A stretch of DNA of 64,000 nt from Thysanoteuthis rhombus (GCA_963457665.1 OY735207.1:33635816-33699815); one strand, 5' to 3'; shown: positions 12,250-24,901, counted from the first letter of the stretch. Notes: generated by a model from the letters alone, not told the origin. Numbers and translations: made by a program.

Positions 12250-12520
12250 AGAATACTTCACAATTGTAATCTTGTGCCTGACTGAGCCAAGCTTAGTCAT
12301 CATCATTAGTCTTTCAACGTCCTTCTCCAGAATTCGCCACAATTCTCTATCAAGGGCGCTATGGAGCCAGTATTTTCTGAATTCACTTAGTTCATCTCTC
12401 CATCATTAATTCTGTCAGCCTCAGTTTCGCATGTGATCTCTGGGGATCCATGTAGTAAATCGTGATTTCCATCGGTTGTCTTTCATTCTTGCGAAACTAA
12501 GAGCAACTGCCATAGAATGA
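12250..12520 (-). mobile_element. LINE 3' end fragment
   Basis: The minus strand contains GGAGAGATGAACTAAGTGAA, CAGAAAATACTGGCT, GGCGAATTCTGGAGAAGG and GACTAATGATGATGA in order. The same string of motifs is on the plus strand at 38185-38465, where it reads as the C-terminal tail of a LINE reverse-transcriptase ORF. This copy is fragmented and non-functional. Confidence 0.65.
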
Positions 12521-12599
12521 TCATTAGCGAGGTAATCTCAAAGTCCATTAATAGAGAGTTTGACCCTCACGAAGTACCTACTATCGTAACCTTCTGTCC

Positions 12600-12780
12600 T
12601 TGTATATGGCTGTAGAAGTAACCTGAAAGGAAGTAGAGTTTATCACTCCTTACCATTCCTTGTTTGTTTCTCTGTCAGAGTAACCTTTGTTTGGTTGGAC
12701 TGCCTTACAGGGCTAAAACACTCCAACTGCCTTGCTATTCACACAAAGTTGGGTTTGGTACACATCTCCTCTTACTACAG
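12600..12780 (-). repeat. Truncated SINE, family B
   Basis: Contains the GGACTGCCTTACAGGGC and CAACTGCCTTGCTATTCAC blocks that are also in the longer minus-strand copy at 43553-43840. The tRNA-like head is missing. Confidence 0.6.
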
Positions 12781-12794
12781 GTTTTCTCCACTGT

Positions 12795-13232
12795 CTGAAA
12801 GTGAGGCGTTCCTATTAAACGTTTCATAAGCTGAAATGGCATTGTGGGAAGAAGCGGTTACAAATAATTTATTTGGGAAAAAATTTTTGACCGCTTCCAG
12901 ACCCCCAAATTAGTGATGACGATATGTTAGGCTGAGTCGTCGGAGTTTGGGCTGGTGGGAGGTACATGAGATTTGGTTGTAGTAGAGAGAGGAAGAGGGT
13001 GTGCATTGCAACTATAATAGTTCATGAAGTGGTGTAATGCTATGGGAACACATGGGAATAGTGGTCCCTTACTTTTTGGTGGAGGGGGACCAGCATTCCC
13101 TCACTACCTATATTCCATTAAAATTCTCTACTTGAACTATTCATTGATAAGAAAAATCAGCCAGTTTAAGTCCAAAAAGTGAAAAAAATAGCCCTAAGTA
13201 CATTTTCAAGAATTGAGGGATGCCTGTACTTC
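12795..13232 (+). repeat. MITE-like dispersed repeat, copy 2
   Basis: Contains GCTGAAATGGCATTGTGGGA, AAAAATTTTTGACCGC, ATGTTAGGCTGAGTCGTCGG and GAGGAAGAGGGTGTGCATTG in the same order as copies at 2.94 and 55.34 kb. The block near 13045-13170 differs and may be a secondary insertion. The 3' end (TTGAGGGATGCCTGTAC) resembles the ends of the other copies. Confidence 0.65.
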
Positions 13233-14121
13233 ATATTACTTCTCTTCCTACTCCCTTTATCCGCCTTATACCTCCTCTCTGTTAAAACCTCTTTCTATCG
13301 TCTCTCTCTTTTTCTTCACCCTCTCTTTTTCCCCCCTTTTGCTATAACTTCTCTTTCTTTGTCTAATTACACCCCCCAAACAACAACACAACCTCCTGTC
13401 CTTACCCCCAAAATTGTTTGCAAAATGAGTAGACCTAAGACTTTTTTTTTAAAATTGCCCTGAGCGAGCGAGTAAGCAAGCATCAATTTGCATGGTTAAA
13501 GAAAAATACATTTGAGGTTTGAACAAGAACACTGATGTTGAAACACTGGCGAATGAATCAGTGGGCTTGGGACAGAACAAATAGATCGGTTGGTCTGTGG
13601 AACGTTTTTTTCACCTTTGTCATGGGAGCTGAGCAAACAGCTGGAGATCCACCCCAGGTAGACAGGAGAGACAAATGAAAAATAGACAGAAGAAACACAT
13701 CAGGGTAGATCCATACAGATTAATAGAAAGAGTCTTGGAGGGGGGTGCAGTTTGCATTTTAGATCGAGGGACGTAGGTAAAACAATGGAATAGACACAAG
13801 AATACAGATAAATAAGATAAATATAGACAAAGGGAAAGCAGATTAAAAGCAGATTTCCTCTTTATGGAAATATCACTATAGTTACTTTTCAGGGAAAATT
13901 CATAGAAAATGGTAACTTCAAAACTACAGAAAGAATTATGTGTAATTAAACACACCTCATTGTTTACAGTAACCTCTTTATAGAAATGCCAGTTAAATTT
14001 TCAAACAAATAGAATATTAATTTTTTTTATTTCAAAAAGAGGGCATTGCAAGAAGTCAATCGTATAATTGACCAAGAAGCAGATTCAATGGTTTCTTCAT
14101 GCGGGATATATAATTTTTAAA
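13233..14121. other. Unannotated intergenic DNA
   Basis: A pyrimidine-rich run (13230-13400) and short open frames without domains. A 17-base block, AAAACTACAGAAAGAAT, near 13920 recurs near 14765. Confidence 0.4.
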
Positions 14122-14148
14122 GCTTAGGGTTAAGGTTAGGGTTTTTGG
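14122..14148 (+). repeat. Short interstitial telomere-like repeat
   Basis: Reads TTAGGGTTAAGGTTAGGG: two perfect metazoan telomere units and one degenerate unit. Too short to indicate a chromosome end. Confidence 0.7.
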
Positions 14149-14383
14149 TTTTTTAAAGTAAGAAGAAAATTTACCACAATTTCAAAATATATTTACAAAG
14201 ATATTACTAAACGATGCAAAGTGGTCTAAAAACAGTTATCAGCACGGGAAATAGGTGAAACAAGTTCAAATTTTGGTTAATAATGCTTGTGTTCACTTAG
14301 TCCTATTAACCTTGGAAAAGGCATGAATCTACTCCCCTATATTCTACCAGAAAATGTTTCATCAGCAGCATTTCACACTGATT

Positions 14384-14470
14384 GATAGAAGAAAGAGTGT
14401 AGGTGAGCATTGGGTAGCCTACCTTACCACCCAGGAAGTAGTAAGGGTAAACAAAAAACAAACTGTTAAA
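14384..14470 (+). repeat. Direct repeat, copy 1
   Basis: GATAGAAGAAAGAGTGTAGG through CCCAGGAAGTAGTAAGGGTA and a following AAC/AAA run. Nearly identical to 14689-14775, about 305 bases downstream. Confidence 0.85.
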
Positions 14471-14688
14471 CCCATTGTCAACTTAGAAAGTGATCATGAT
14501 TTACTATACTTAATAACCCTAACGCCAATCCTTCAAGATCATCTTACAAACCAACGTGCATTCATACTTTGTGTCAGGTCTATTCATTGGGTTAGCCTTA
14601 AAAGACTGTTCTATTTCTGTTATTAGATAGCATTAATAAGAGCATTTACTTTCAACAAACTTGATTAAAAGGTCACTTTTGATTGTCT

Positions 14689-14775
14689 TGATAGAAGAAA
14701 GAGAGTAGGTGAGCGATTGGGTTGCCTATCTTACCACCCAGGAAGTAGGAAGAGTAAACAAAAAACAAAACTACA
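14689..14775 (+). repeat. Direct repeat, copy 2
   Basis: Second copy of the block at 14384-14470, differing at a handful of bases. It runs straight into the ACTACAGAAAGAATTAT block that also occurs near 13920. Confidence 0.85.
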
Positions 14776-17699
14776 GAAAGAATTATTATTATTATCAGCG
14801 TAGATTTAAAAAAAAGATTGTCAACATTGGTGTAGTTTTATTTATTGATTCTCACATTGAGGGTGGGAGAGAATAAGCAACATTTTTGGCATTTTATGTT
14901 TTTTTTCTTTAAAAAAAAGTAAAAATGGGAGGGGGGCTCCCCCAAAATTGTGCAGTTTATGCAAAAGGTACATTCTTTCAGTGTCTGCCTCTTACACAAG
15001 CCACTTCCAACAGATTTTCATACTGTAGGAATAAATTCTTGTCTTTTTTTCTAAAAATTTACACAGCCAATCCATGAAATAATTCCTGGCATGAAATAAT
15101 GTCTGTTTAATCACTTGTTTTTTGATCAATGTATTTTTCAAGCATTTGTCTCGTTTTTTTCACTCTTTCAAATTTCAGTGTTTCTGGGCATCAAGAGGAA
15201 AACGAATTACTGATGTAATTCACTTATACACTTATTTGCAAATGTGCATGCTACAATTCGGACTCAGTTTGAGGATTCCATTCTCCATACTGTAAAACAT
15301 TAGGCCAGCTACGACTCCTCCATATTAAAACCCTTGGGAAAAATATAAATTCACTCCTCTCCTCAACTATGCGTAAATAACACAGTAGACTGGGCACTCT
15401 AGCCTTGGTTGGCAATTAGAGATGGACATTTTTGATTCCAAACCAGGAGTGGAGCCACGAAGGCAGACTGGTTTGACTTCTCATGATTGGTCAGGTCAGG
15501 GATTACTTTTTGCTGTTTGTAACATGTAACCAGTACAACCTGTTGCGTATTGCTTTGAGAGGAGATGGGCACTGCTGAGTAACTCCTATAGCCCACAGAA
15601 ATGCCATGAAGAGGAAGTACACAGCACTCCATTTAACTTACGAGGTCATCCTCTCAGTCATTATGATTGAAATATTGCCCCCAAAACATTATTCAAATGT
15701 TGTTTTCAGATACAAAAAATGCGTTATCATTCATTAATCTTTTTTCATTTAATCAAATAAATGAAACTGGCGAAAAGTGTAAATATGCATTAATCAGATA
15801 ATTCGCATACATGCATTGGATTTTGGATATGAATTGCCTTTAGTCAATTGAATTTCAATATAACTACTGCAATCAGTTCCACTTTAATTTTGCCATTAAG
15901 GAAATAAAATCAATTTTAAGTGAGAGATAGCAGTGGTGTCATTAAGGTTGATGTCATCCACTGCGGTAGCTGATGGTGCCACCCACATGAACCTACTCCA
16001 CCAGTACCAGACCATACAGAATATCTAGTAATGTTTTTTGTACTAATATTACTCATAAATCGCAATTGCTGTATATTGATGTTAAGAATTACAAGAGTAG
16101 TGATATAAACAACTAGCAGAATTAAAATATTGTCTAATTACAATGTTATACATACAGCCTAAATGTATTTACATTTGTAAAGTTTCATGTGGTTAATGTA
16201 AAAATTCTATAAAACATTAAAATTCAAGTAAAAACATTTAAGAAATTGTAGTACATATAAGTTATAGTATAATAAGTGATGAACATAGCTTTGAATTGCT
16301 GAAATGTTATATTTTTTAGATAATATAATGAAATCGTTTTGTAAAATTTTTTTCATTGAATTACATTATTATTAGCTGAGTGAAAACTTTTCTTGATTTT
16401 TCTCTTTATTTTCCTTTGATTATCTCTTAATTCTGAAAAGAATTGTTGATATACGTTCATAAATGTTAACAATTTTGCAGTGAAAACATTAGAAAATTTG
16501 ACAAAATCAGCAACTATAAAAACACCAGCTGAAACGTTGCACAAAGATTTTACCAACAACAAAGATGGTATCATCCCTTATGTTAGTAATGAGAAATTAA
16601 AATTTTTGTTTTTAGATCAAGTGAAAAGATGTTCATGTTTACCAAACATTCATTTCCAGCATGTGGCAGAATATCAAAATGAGAGTCCCAAAACGTCTAC
16701 AACTCTCCCGTAGTAAGTGAAGGCATTAGCAAATCATTGAATCCTGCCTTCTTATTTCCATGGATAGAAGTATAGTTGTGGAAATAGATCTCTAACCACA
16801 AGATCATTTAGTGCTCATTGAAAAGAAGAATAGATGTATGAAACATGTTCTTTTTTTTAGAAATGAAAATGATATAAGAATCTTGAGTTGGGTGAAAGGA
16901 GAAAATCCTCAATGGTTACAAAAAAAAAAAAAAAAGCGTAAAGTAAAAATGAAAATAATAAATAAATGAAATAGACTTTGGAATACAGAAGAGCTGTTGC
17001 TGGAATGAATAAAATTTTGCTTTCAAGTTTTGGTGTGGGTGATTATCTATTTTCTACAGGTGAACACTCTGAGCTCAGTACTGAATGGCTAGACTGCTTG
17101 ATACCAATATATTTTGAGAAACCATTCTCCAACAATAAATCATTCAAGTCATAAAAAATAATATAGCTGAGGATTCAGCATACAAATCTGTTTTTTTTTT
17201 GTTTTATTGACGGACTTTAGAAAGAAATCGTCATCATTAAATTTTGAAAGATTTTCCCAAAGAAATTTTTTAAATGCATTTAGTAAACATTAAAGTCGAA
17301 GGGAGATAAACGCGTAGCACCCATGCAGATATAAACAAACGCTAATTCTCAGTTGACAGAATATGAGATTGGCTTCTGCTCTTTCGACAGGTTGATAACA
17401 ATTGAAACCGAGGCTTCAAAGGTTACCAAAGGTCGCTTTTACTTCGATTCCATAAACATGCTACACCCTTAAAATTAGAATTATATGCAATGTGTCTATT
17501 AAGTTTTTGTGCAATTTAGATTTTTCAGTAAGTTTTCTTTTATATAAATTAACAAATATCTGACCAAATGCAAATAAAAGCAAGTTCATCTTATCGCTTC
17601 CCATACAGGCTATAAATCCCTTGCACAGTTTCAATTCTTAATAGTAATTAGATTTTTAATAATTTTAATAATTTTTCTTCTGTATAAGTTATATATTCA
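14776..17699. other. Unannotated intergenic DNA
   Basis: AT-rich. A GC-richer island (15390-15640) has a 77-codon minus-strand frame and could be an old repeat, but shows no domain. A 77-codon frame at 16480-16713 (plus) also has no recognisable domain. Poly(A) run at about 16920-16935. Confidence 0.35.
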
Positions 17700-17875
17700 A
17701 CAGAGGATTGTTGAGTCTGTAGCCTGACATAGTTATTAACTGAATTTTGACTTTATAATTTTCGATCTATGCAATCAATGGAGAAGCATTGGCTTAACCG
17801 CATTGGCAAGGAAGGAGATTATGTTGAAAAACAAATATCTGCTGAGTAATGTAAATGCTTTTCTCATCACAAGGA
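17700..17875 (+). repeat. Transposon-like repeat fragment, copy 1
   Basis: GAGTCTGTAGCCTGACATAG, CCGCATTGGCAAGGAAGGAG and GAGTAATGTAAATGCTTTTC match, with divergence, the block at 52300-52500. The stretch KEGDYVEK encoded near 17811-17835 resembles the C-terminal end of mariner-type transposases, but this is tentative. Confidence 0.5.
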
Positions 17876-19342
17876 ATATATCTATGAATATACATTGTTA
17901 TAGAAATAACTCACTATTTTGAAAAATTTACAGCCTGAAACTTGTTCATGCATAAAATATGTGTTATACAATATGAGGTTTAACGAATGCATATGTACAT
18001 CGGTTAAATATTCCATTTTGAAACAGAATATGAAATGCTCAATTTTCTCCCTTGGATATTAAGAAGTCCACAGTTACTTCCCTTGGATTATAGAATAATG
18101 ATATCACACTGAAATTATTGATTTCAACTATTTTTCTTCATCTTATCGTTGCCTTTTATTGCAACGTCCCCAGTTTGAATCTTGTCTGACCGTTAATCTC
18201 AATAGCATTAAATTGGAATAAAGAAGTAGTTTCTGACGAACCTTAAACTCGCATCCCATATAAAGCAACAATCAGATGAAGAAAACTAGTTAAAATTGAC
18301 ATTGAAAATACTTCATTTCAAAAATTCAAATCATTTGACTTGACCAATAAGTTTTTAGGGAAATAACCAATAATCACTTAAGAGATTCTCAACCCTTTTA
18401 GAACCTCTGAAATATATTTTCATGTACCTTCAACTGATGTAAACTTATGAGAGAGAAAGAATGAAAATATCTAATCAGTTTTAATTATTTTTTTTTTGTC
18501 ATCTTTTAAAAATGTCTATTGTTGCCTTTTATCATATTATAAAATTCTATGACTGTTGATATAAATAGTACGAATAATTAATAGATAAATAGCCACTAAG
18601 AGCCATTCTTATTTCTTCTATTGACATTACTTATACCAATTTGGCCACAAAGGCTCAATGGTATGGCAGAGTTAAAATCTACAGCCATCTTGTTATGCCT
18701 TCCTTATCTGATTTATTCATGGCAAAAAAAAAAAGAAAAAAGAAAAGAAATTAGGAAATTCATACAACAGAAAAATTATTTATCAATCAAAATAAAAACA
18801 TACTTGAATTGGAAATAGTTGTATACCAGTTGTAAATACCAATCATATTCACCCCAATCAGAGATCAGTTCTGGAGTAAAGGAAGTAAATTATAACAGCT
18901 TCTGGTTCTGGATTAACTAAGATTAAAAATGACACTATTCAACCAACTGCAGCATATGACTTCAATTTCATAATTCAGATTAAAAACACAACCTATGGCA
19001 GAATACCAAAAGTACAGCTGTAGGCAAGTTTACAAACTCACAGAAATATACAGAAAATGAATATGGGGATTATTTTCAATGTGATATTTGGACTTGTTTT
19101 TCTATGCATCACTGTTGAATTCTTGGTTTAATAGTCAACAGACACACACACTATACCTCTTCCTCAACAAGTGCAAACAGTCTGAGAAAAGTCGTTTGAG
19201 AATTAAGAAACTAGTTAATATGTGGCAGAGTTTAAATTCTGAAAAAAAAAAAAAAAAAAGGTAGCTAAATCATTCTTATTCTTTAGCTCATCAGATTGAA
19301 GTACTTCACAAGGTATAGCAGTCTTATTGCTACTAAATCCAT
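17876..19342. other. Unannotated intergenic DNA
   Basis: AT-rich with poly(A) at about 19242-19259. No gene recognised. Confidence 0.4.
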
Positions 19343-19620
19343 GGAGGTACAGGTGGCCTAATGGTTAATGGTATGGATAATGGAATCAGTAAGCCAGGTT
19401 CAAACTTGTCAGTGGCATTCACTTCACACTAATACCTCCATCCCTATCTGGCCAGCTAAGTGCAAATATTTTCAGCCTCGTTTGAAAACTAGTCTAGACA
19501 ACTTTGATCCAAGACTGAGAAAGTCCAACACCTTGGCTAGTGTCATGAGAGGTAGGCAACAGACAGAGTAGGGAATGTGTTCCGGGAATGTTTGGTTAAC
19601 TAGACTCTGGTGAAGCTTCA
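19343..19620 (+). repeat. tRNA-like SINE
   Basis: The head has an A-box-like GTGGCCTAATGGTTAATGG and a B-box-like GGTTCAAACTTG about 30 bases downstream. The body includes ACTTCACACTAATACCTCC and a CCTGGCAAACAGGAAGT end. It does not fold as a standard tRNA. The 67-codon open frame inside is incidental. Confidence 0.6.
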
Positions 19621-20423
19621 ACAGGCCTGGCAAACAGGAAGTGGATTATAATGAATAGCTCAAGTAAAAATTAAGAAGAATGAAACAGATGGACAAATCA
19701 ACATGACTGCTGTCTCCACCTCCTCACAGCACTTTGAGTACAATGGGATTATTAGAACAAAACAAATATACACTAAATCCACATTCCACCTGAATGTATT
19801 TCCAGACAATCATGTTTATCATGAAACCCCAAATAACCTTTCAATCATAAGCCTAATCATATGTTTAGCTTAACACACACATATACACACACACACACAT
19901 GCATACAAGAGAGATTGCAACAAGATATAATAAACAAAGACAAAAGGTTGTGAAAATTCATGTTATTTCAAGTTAACATTTTATTAATACTATTGAAGAA
20001 TTCAATTTTTTTCTCAATGTTATAAAATTGAAAATAGATATTTTTTCATGTGGAATATTTTCAAGTGTTGGAAAAATTCAACAAAATTGGACGGAAAAAT
20101 TTCATGTTGGTAAAACCGATTGTTCACAGTTTTTGTTCATTTTGCTCTTTTATATACAGAGTGCAAAGCATCCCAGCAGTTATTGATCAGGAGTTATGCA
20201 ACAGAATTGCTTTCATTTTTGAGAAAAAAAATATGGTAAATATTTTAAAATATACAACAGTAATAATTGCAGTAAAAATGTTGTGAACAAATTTGAAAAA
20301 TTTACCTTTCATTCTTTGTGATGTTAATAAATAGGTAAGGCTATCATTAATCAGGTTCTCAAAAAATAATTGTGTCAACATACACATTCATATAACATGT
20401 TGAATGAATTAAAATATTGATCC
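19621..20423. other. Unannotated intergenic DNA
   Basis: AT-rich; short (CA)n tract at 19875-19900; nothing recognised. Confidence 0.4.
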
Positions 20424-20780
20424 TGGAGGCGAGGAGTGGTGAAATGGTTACCAGCACTGAAAATGGAATCAGCAGATCAAGTTCAAGTTTTGGCCAGGGT
20501 TGTTTGTTCGTTTCATACAAATGCTCTTGGGAAAAGCATGGATCCATTTCTTCCCCCAGCTGTAGGTAAATAGTTGGGCAGTTGGAGACCTTTACCACTG
20601 TAAGGCAGTCTAAGAGAAGATTACTCTAACAGAAAAAATTATTGTTAAGGTGAAGAAGGAATGTTGTACATGGAGCTAGTAACTCCACCAAGTAGAAAAA
20701 ACCTTCTTGGAACTGAAACTGCGACAGAGTGGTTGCAGCCATATGCTCTGCAAACAGTCTACAGGAATAAACGAAAAATG
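20424..20780 (+). repeat. SINE, family B, near full length
   Basis: tRNA-like head (GTGGTGAAATGGTTACCAGC, then AAGTTCAAGTTTTGGCC) followed by a body with CTCTTGGGAAAAGCATGGAT, CCACTGTAAGGCAGTC, and a 3' end CAAACAGTCTACAGGAATA. Related copies: 30903-31165 (plus), 43553-43840 (minus), 12600-12780 (minus). Confidence 0.75.
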
Positions 20781-22244
20781 TTGGACCTTTTTTTGATTAA
20801 AACTAAACTTTGAATTTCCAACAAGGATTCTTTGGGGAATTTTTTTGTCTGAAACTAAGCCACATATTCACTTAAGAAGTAAGGCGAAGAGAATACCTGT
20901 GTAGGATTAGCATCAACCAAACAGTAAATACTATTAAACTATTGACTGAGTACCAAGAATAAAGTTCATTATAAAATAAAGGTCACAACTACTATTTTTT
21001 AAGGGGTCGAAAATAAGGCAATCTGAAATGTACATCTCTAGGTTTTCTTGCTCAAATAAAAATTACCATATCATTTAGATCAATATTTGTTCTAAAGTTT
21101 CATTTTCTTCTAATCTAAGCGTCTTCATAAGAAATTTATACCAGTAAATCACTGAATGCAATGACCGAGAATGCAATCAAATTATAAATACTTAAAAATG
21201 TCAGTTGATTTGGACACTGAGTATACTTGAATGAATGAAAGTATTCTCTTTGCATACCATAACTTGATTGCCTTGTCTTGAGGCGGAGAGAGTTAGATAT
21301 TCCTCATTGGTACCAGAGGTCAGTGTTCAAGTGCAGATGAAAACTTGAAAATCAACATTCTAACTAAAGTGGATCTTCCCGTTTGGAATACTGGTGCAAC
21401 GAAATTTTCTGATTCCCATTTGGTTTTGTCTCAGACTAAGCCGAACTTAGTAGATATCATGAGGTAACTTGGTCTGAGTTGGCAGGTCTGATAGGTTCAG
21501 ATACCAATGTCTGCCTTTTATTGGTATTGACATACGTTGTACTTGTATGGTTATGCATGTATTAAAATAATAAAGTTGATGATGAAATAATTGATGGAAA
21601 ATCTACTTTTTGTAAATCAGTGTAGAAATCAGAAACCCTCTTTCTTTAGATATTCAATCAATAATGTTTAGATTTTATCTCATCGTCCTATTTTGATTTC
21701 AATGATGAATAGTCTCCTATTTTTATTTTGTCAAACACGATGGCTCTATTTTAGAAGCTTACACTTATACTGAACCCAAGTAGATAAACAAGCATGAAAG
21801 ACTTGTTAAAGATCCACAAGTGACTTTGACAGTGACTCTTAATAATTAAACAGTGACATGAGATTTTCTTTTGAGAAATTCACTCATCCATGAAGTAAAA
21901 AAAAAAAAGAAAAAAAGGCTGTCATATCCAGCTTCACTTCTCCGATACTTTTTTATATCACAAACCAAAGCAAACAAAACTTGTCTGCAATAGATTTGCC
22001 TAGGAACAAGATTACTTTTTCAACATTGTCAAAGTTACCAAATATTGGTTTATTCTGATTGCAAAGGTTATTTCTATCCATCAAATGATGTAAATAAAAC
22101 AGAATTGATTTCCATGGTTTGTTTCTCTCTCTCCTTGTTTGACAGGTGACCAGAAAAAAAAAGGCAAACTTTGGTTTCTCGCTAGTCATAAATATTACTT
22201 TTATCATCAACATTTACTTCACTAAAATATTACTTATTTTATTT
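20781..22244. other. Unannotated intergenic DNA, possible degraded SINE
   Basis: Bases 21280-21480 hold a weak B-box-like GGTCAGTGTTCAAGTGC and a downstream CTCAGACTAAGCCGAACTTA that resembles the tail of the 5S-derived element. The rest is AT-rich and unassigned. Confidence 0.35.
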
Positions 22245-22625
22245 GAGGTCAGGATGGTATGTTAAGCTAAGTTATTGGAGGTCATAATGGTGAAAGGTAC
22301 AGGAAACTTGGGAGTAGAAGAAATGAAGAGGGCGAGTACTACCTGTATAATGGCTTGCTGCAAAAGCTGAACACAATTTTCAATTTTTGCCTCTTTTCGA
22401 AAAAGGGAAAAGTGGCGTAAAGCGCACTTTCAAAAAGTGAGGACTAACTGTATTTGAATTCTATTAGATGATTTTTTTTTTAGAAAAGAAACAAAAAAAC
22501 TAATTTCTGGGGAAAAGTCCATTGTTCGAAATAGTGGGTAGGAGATATTTTTCATCAGCAAACTTGTTACCTTAAAATGGAAGAGTTCATGGTTATGGAA
22601 AGAGAACCAAGAAAATAACACTGTT
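22245..22625 (+). repeat. MITE-like dispersed repeat, copy 3
   Basis: Shares GGTATGTTAAGCTAAGTTAT, CTGTATAATGGCTTGCTGCA, GAAAAGTGGCGTAAAGCGCA and the 3' flank with AAATAGTGGGTAGGAGATAT and CAAACTTGTTACCTTAAAAT with the copy at 55340-55825. Its 5' end is truncated. Confidence 0.7.
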
Positions 22626-24393
22626 CAGTAGATCTTATTAAAATATTACTATTCTATTACAATAAATTTAATAAAATTTTTTTTTCCTTCATGACATTGT
22701 TCCTAAACTATATTATGACCTTTTTTCTTATGAGTTTTTTCTAACAATTGTTTGACATAATAAAACCATGAAAGATTAAAAATAATACATCAGAACTGTA
22801 GGTAAAAAAATAGACAGAATTTGTCAAGAGAAGGGAATCCCTGTTTCAGATATTAATGATACCTTTTACCTCATTACTGACAGCAACTTAATTGAATTGT
22901 ATTTTCTCTTTGACATGAAGTACTGTGATTGTCAAAGATTTTTTAAAAATTACAGAAAGCAAAATCAACAAAGATTTGATAGTTTGCAGTCTGCAATCAA
23001 GAATAAAAACAGAAACAGTTGATGGGAGATAAAACACAACCACAGCACAGAACTCATTTAGCTGGAAAACTTGGTTTGGAGATTAGTTGATCAGGATATC
23101 AGTTTAAACGAAAATAACATCACGGGGCTTTATTTCTCTGACTCTTTTTGTATATAAAATCTCAGGCTGAAACAAAAATAAAATCAAGAAATGAAATATA
23201 GTTGTATCAAATAATCAAAAAGTAAATTCGATTGAATATCATGTTAGTACTCCATTCCTGCATTCAATTTCAATTTTCATATTGTGTCTACAGAGCAGGC
23301 TGGTTTGTTCAAGAGGGCATTTTGTGATAAAAAAGGTGAAAGCTTTAGACAAAATAATTACTTCATTTTAAATAATTCAATGAAACTTTTCACAGTTTAC
23401 TCATCTATTCCCTACAAAAAAAATGAGCACACTGATTCATTGAAGAAAAGACTTATGACTTAATTAAGACAGTTTAGGTGTTATTATGCACATTAAATAT
23501 TTTGAATACTCTTTTCTCCAGAGATGGAAATCAAACTGATGAATTGATGGTGGCATGACTTTATTTATGTTTTGAGAAAATGAGTGTTTTTAATGCAGTA
23601 TAAACTTGTCCTTAGGATTCTAAAACTGACAGCTACTTAGATACAGTATTACAACCTGTGAAAAGATGTGTCTCTTTGGAATAATTAAAAAAACAAAATC
23701 TATCTTACTTGATACAACTGACAGATTTAGACGTGTTGGTTTTGGCTTGATCAGCAAATGAAAAGTTAGACAGCTTGCATCACAAATATAAGTATGAGGC
23801 AATTAAATAATGAGAGTAGTTTTGTGTAAGTGGAACCATAGTACATGAACTACATGGTATACATAGACAAATGGGTAAGCATAAACAAAACCTGAAAGTT
23901 TCAATTCATTCACTTCTTCAGTTTGAATGTTATGCATTGCTTGAAGTAGACCTGTTTTTCTGATATGTCATAAAAAGGGTCAATTCGAAAATTGCGCTAC
24001 ACACCATTAGCTATTTTAGACGAAATTGAAAAAAAAAACTACTGAGTCTTTTTGTACGCTAATCGTAGTTCATGGAGAAGGATTCATGTCATGTGGACAT
24101 GCATTCAAGAGGCACAAGAGATTAATGAGCTGCTTGATTTTTCAACAGACAATCAGAAAAACATGTCAATTCAAGTGATGTGTAGGACACGAGCTGATTG
24201 AAACTTCAAGAGATTGTTTATACTAGCTCACTGGTCATTGTGTACCATGTGATTTGTGAATGTGTGCAATGGGTCAACTCACATAATCTCATTATCTATT
24301 AGACATACCTTGTGTAACTCAGCAAAGTAATTTTGCTTGGGTGCAGGTCTTGATGCTGTTCTTATGTATTGCTATCAAAGATTTCCAGAGTTT

Positions 24394-24395
<2 letters not shown>
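22626..24395. other. Unannotated intergenic DNA
   Basis: AT-rich. Bases 23980-24290 are less AT-rich and look like an old repeat, but I could not match them to anything else here. Confidence 0.35.

Positions 24396-24424
<29 letters not shown>
24396..24424. repeat. (TA)n(TG)n microsatellite
   Basis: TA run followed by TG run, abutting a SINE 3' end. Confidence 0.9.
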
Positions 24425-24425
<1 letters not shown>

Positions 24426-24645
24426 ATATTATATAATATTAAAACTCTTATTTGAAACAATCTTCCATTATCACACAGTTAATATATCACTAGGCTTAGA
24501 CACCATAAATAGAATAAACAATTAAAAGAAATTGGGGTGCGGATGGGACAAGAGTTGAACCTGTGACCAATAGGGTAGATGCATTCACATAGCATTGCTC
24601 TTACCATTGAGCTAAACAGCTGCCAGTAATGCAAGGTATGAAAAG
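24425..24645 (-). repeat. tRNA-derived SINE
   Basis: Same family as 6543-6790. On the minus strand the head carries CAGCTGTTTAGCTCAATGGT (A-box-like) and GGTTCAACTCTTG (B-box-like), then the AATAGAATAAACAATT and TTATTTGAAACAATCTTCC body blocks. Flanked on both sides by (TA)n arrays. Confidence 0.8.
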
Positions 24646-24660
24646 AGTACAAATATATTT

Positions 24661-24661
<1 letters not shown>

Positions 24662-24729
<68 letters not shown>
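24662..24729. repeat. Long (TA)n microsatellite
   Basis: About 33 uninterrupted TA units. Confidence 0.95.
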
Positions 24730-24732
<3 letters not shown>

Positions 24733-24832
24733 CATCTAGGTAATTAAATACAAATTCATCTCCAACTAGTATGGCTATTCCTTACTTCTTGCTTATCTCT
24801 TACACTTATTGGCCCCCTCTTGTGGAATATTA

Positions 24833-24835
24833 GTG

Positions 24836-24866
<31 letters not shown>

Positions 24867-24901
24867 TTGTGTGTGTGTGTGTGTGTGCGTGCGTGTGTGT
24901 G

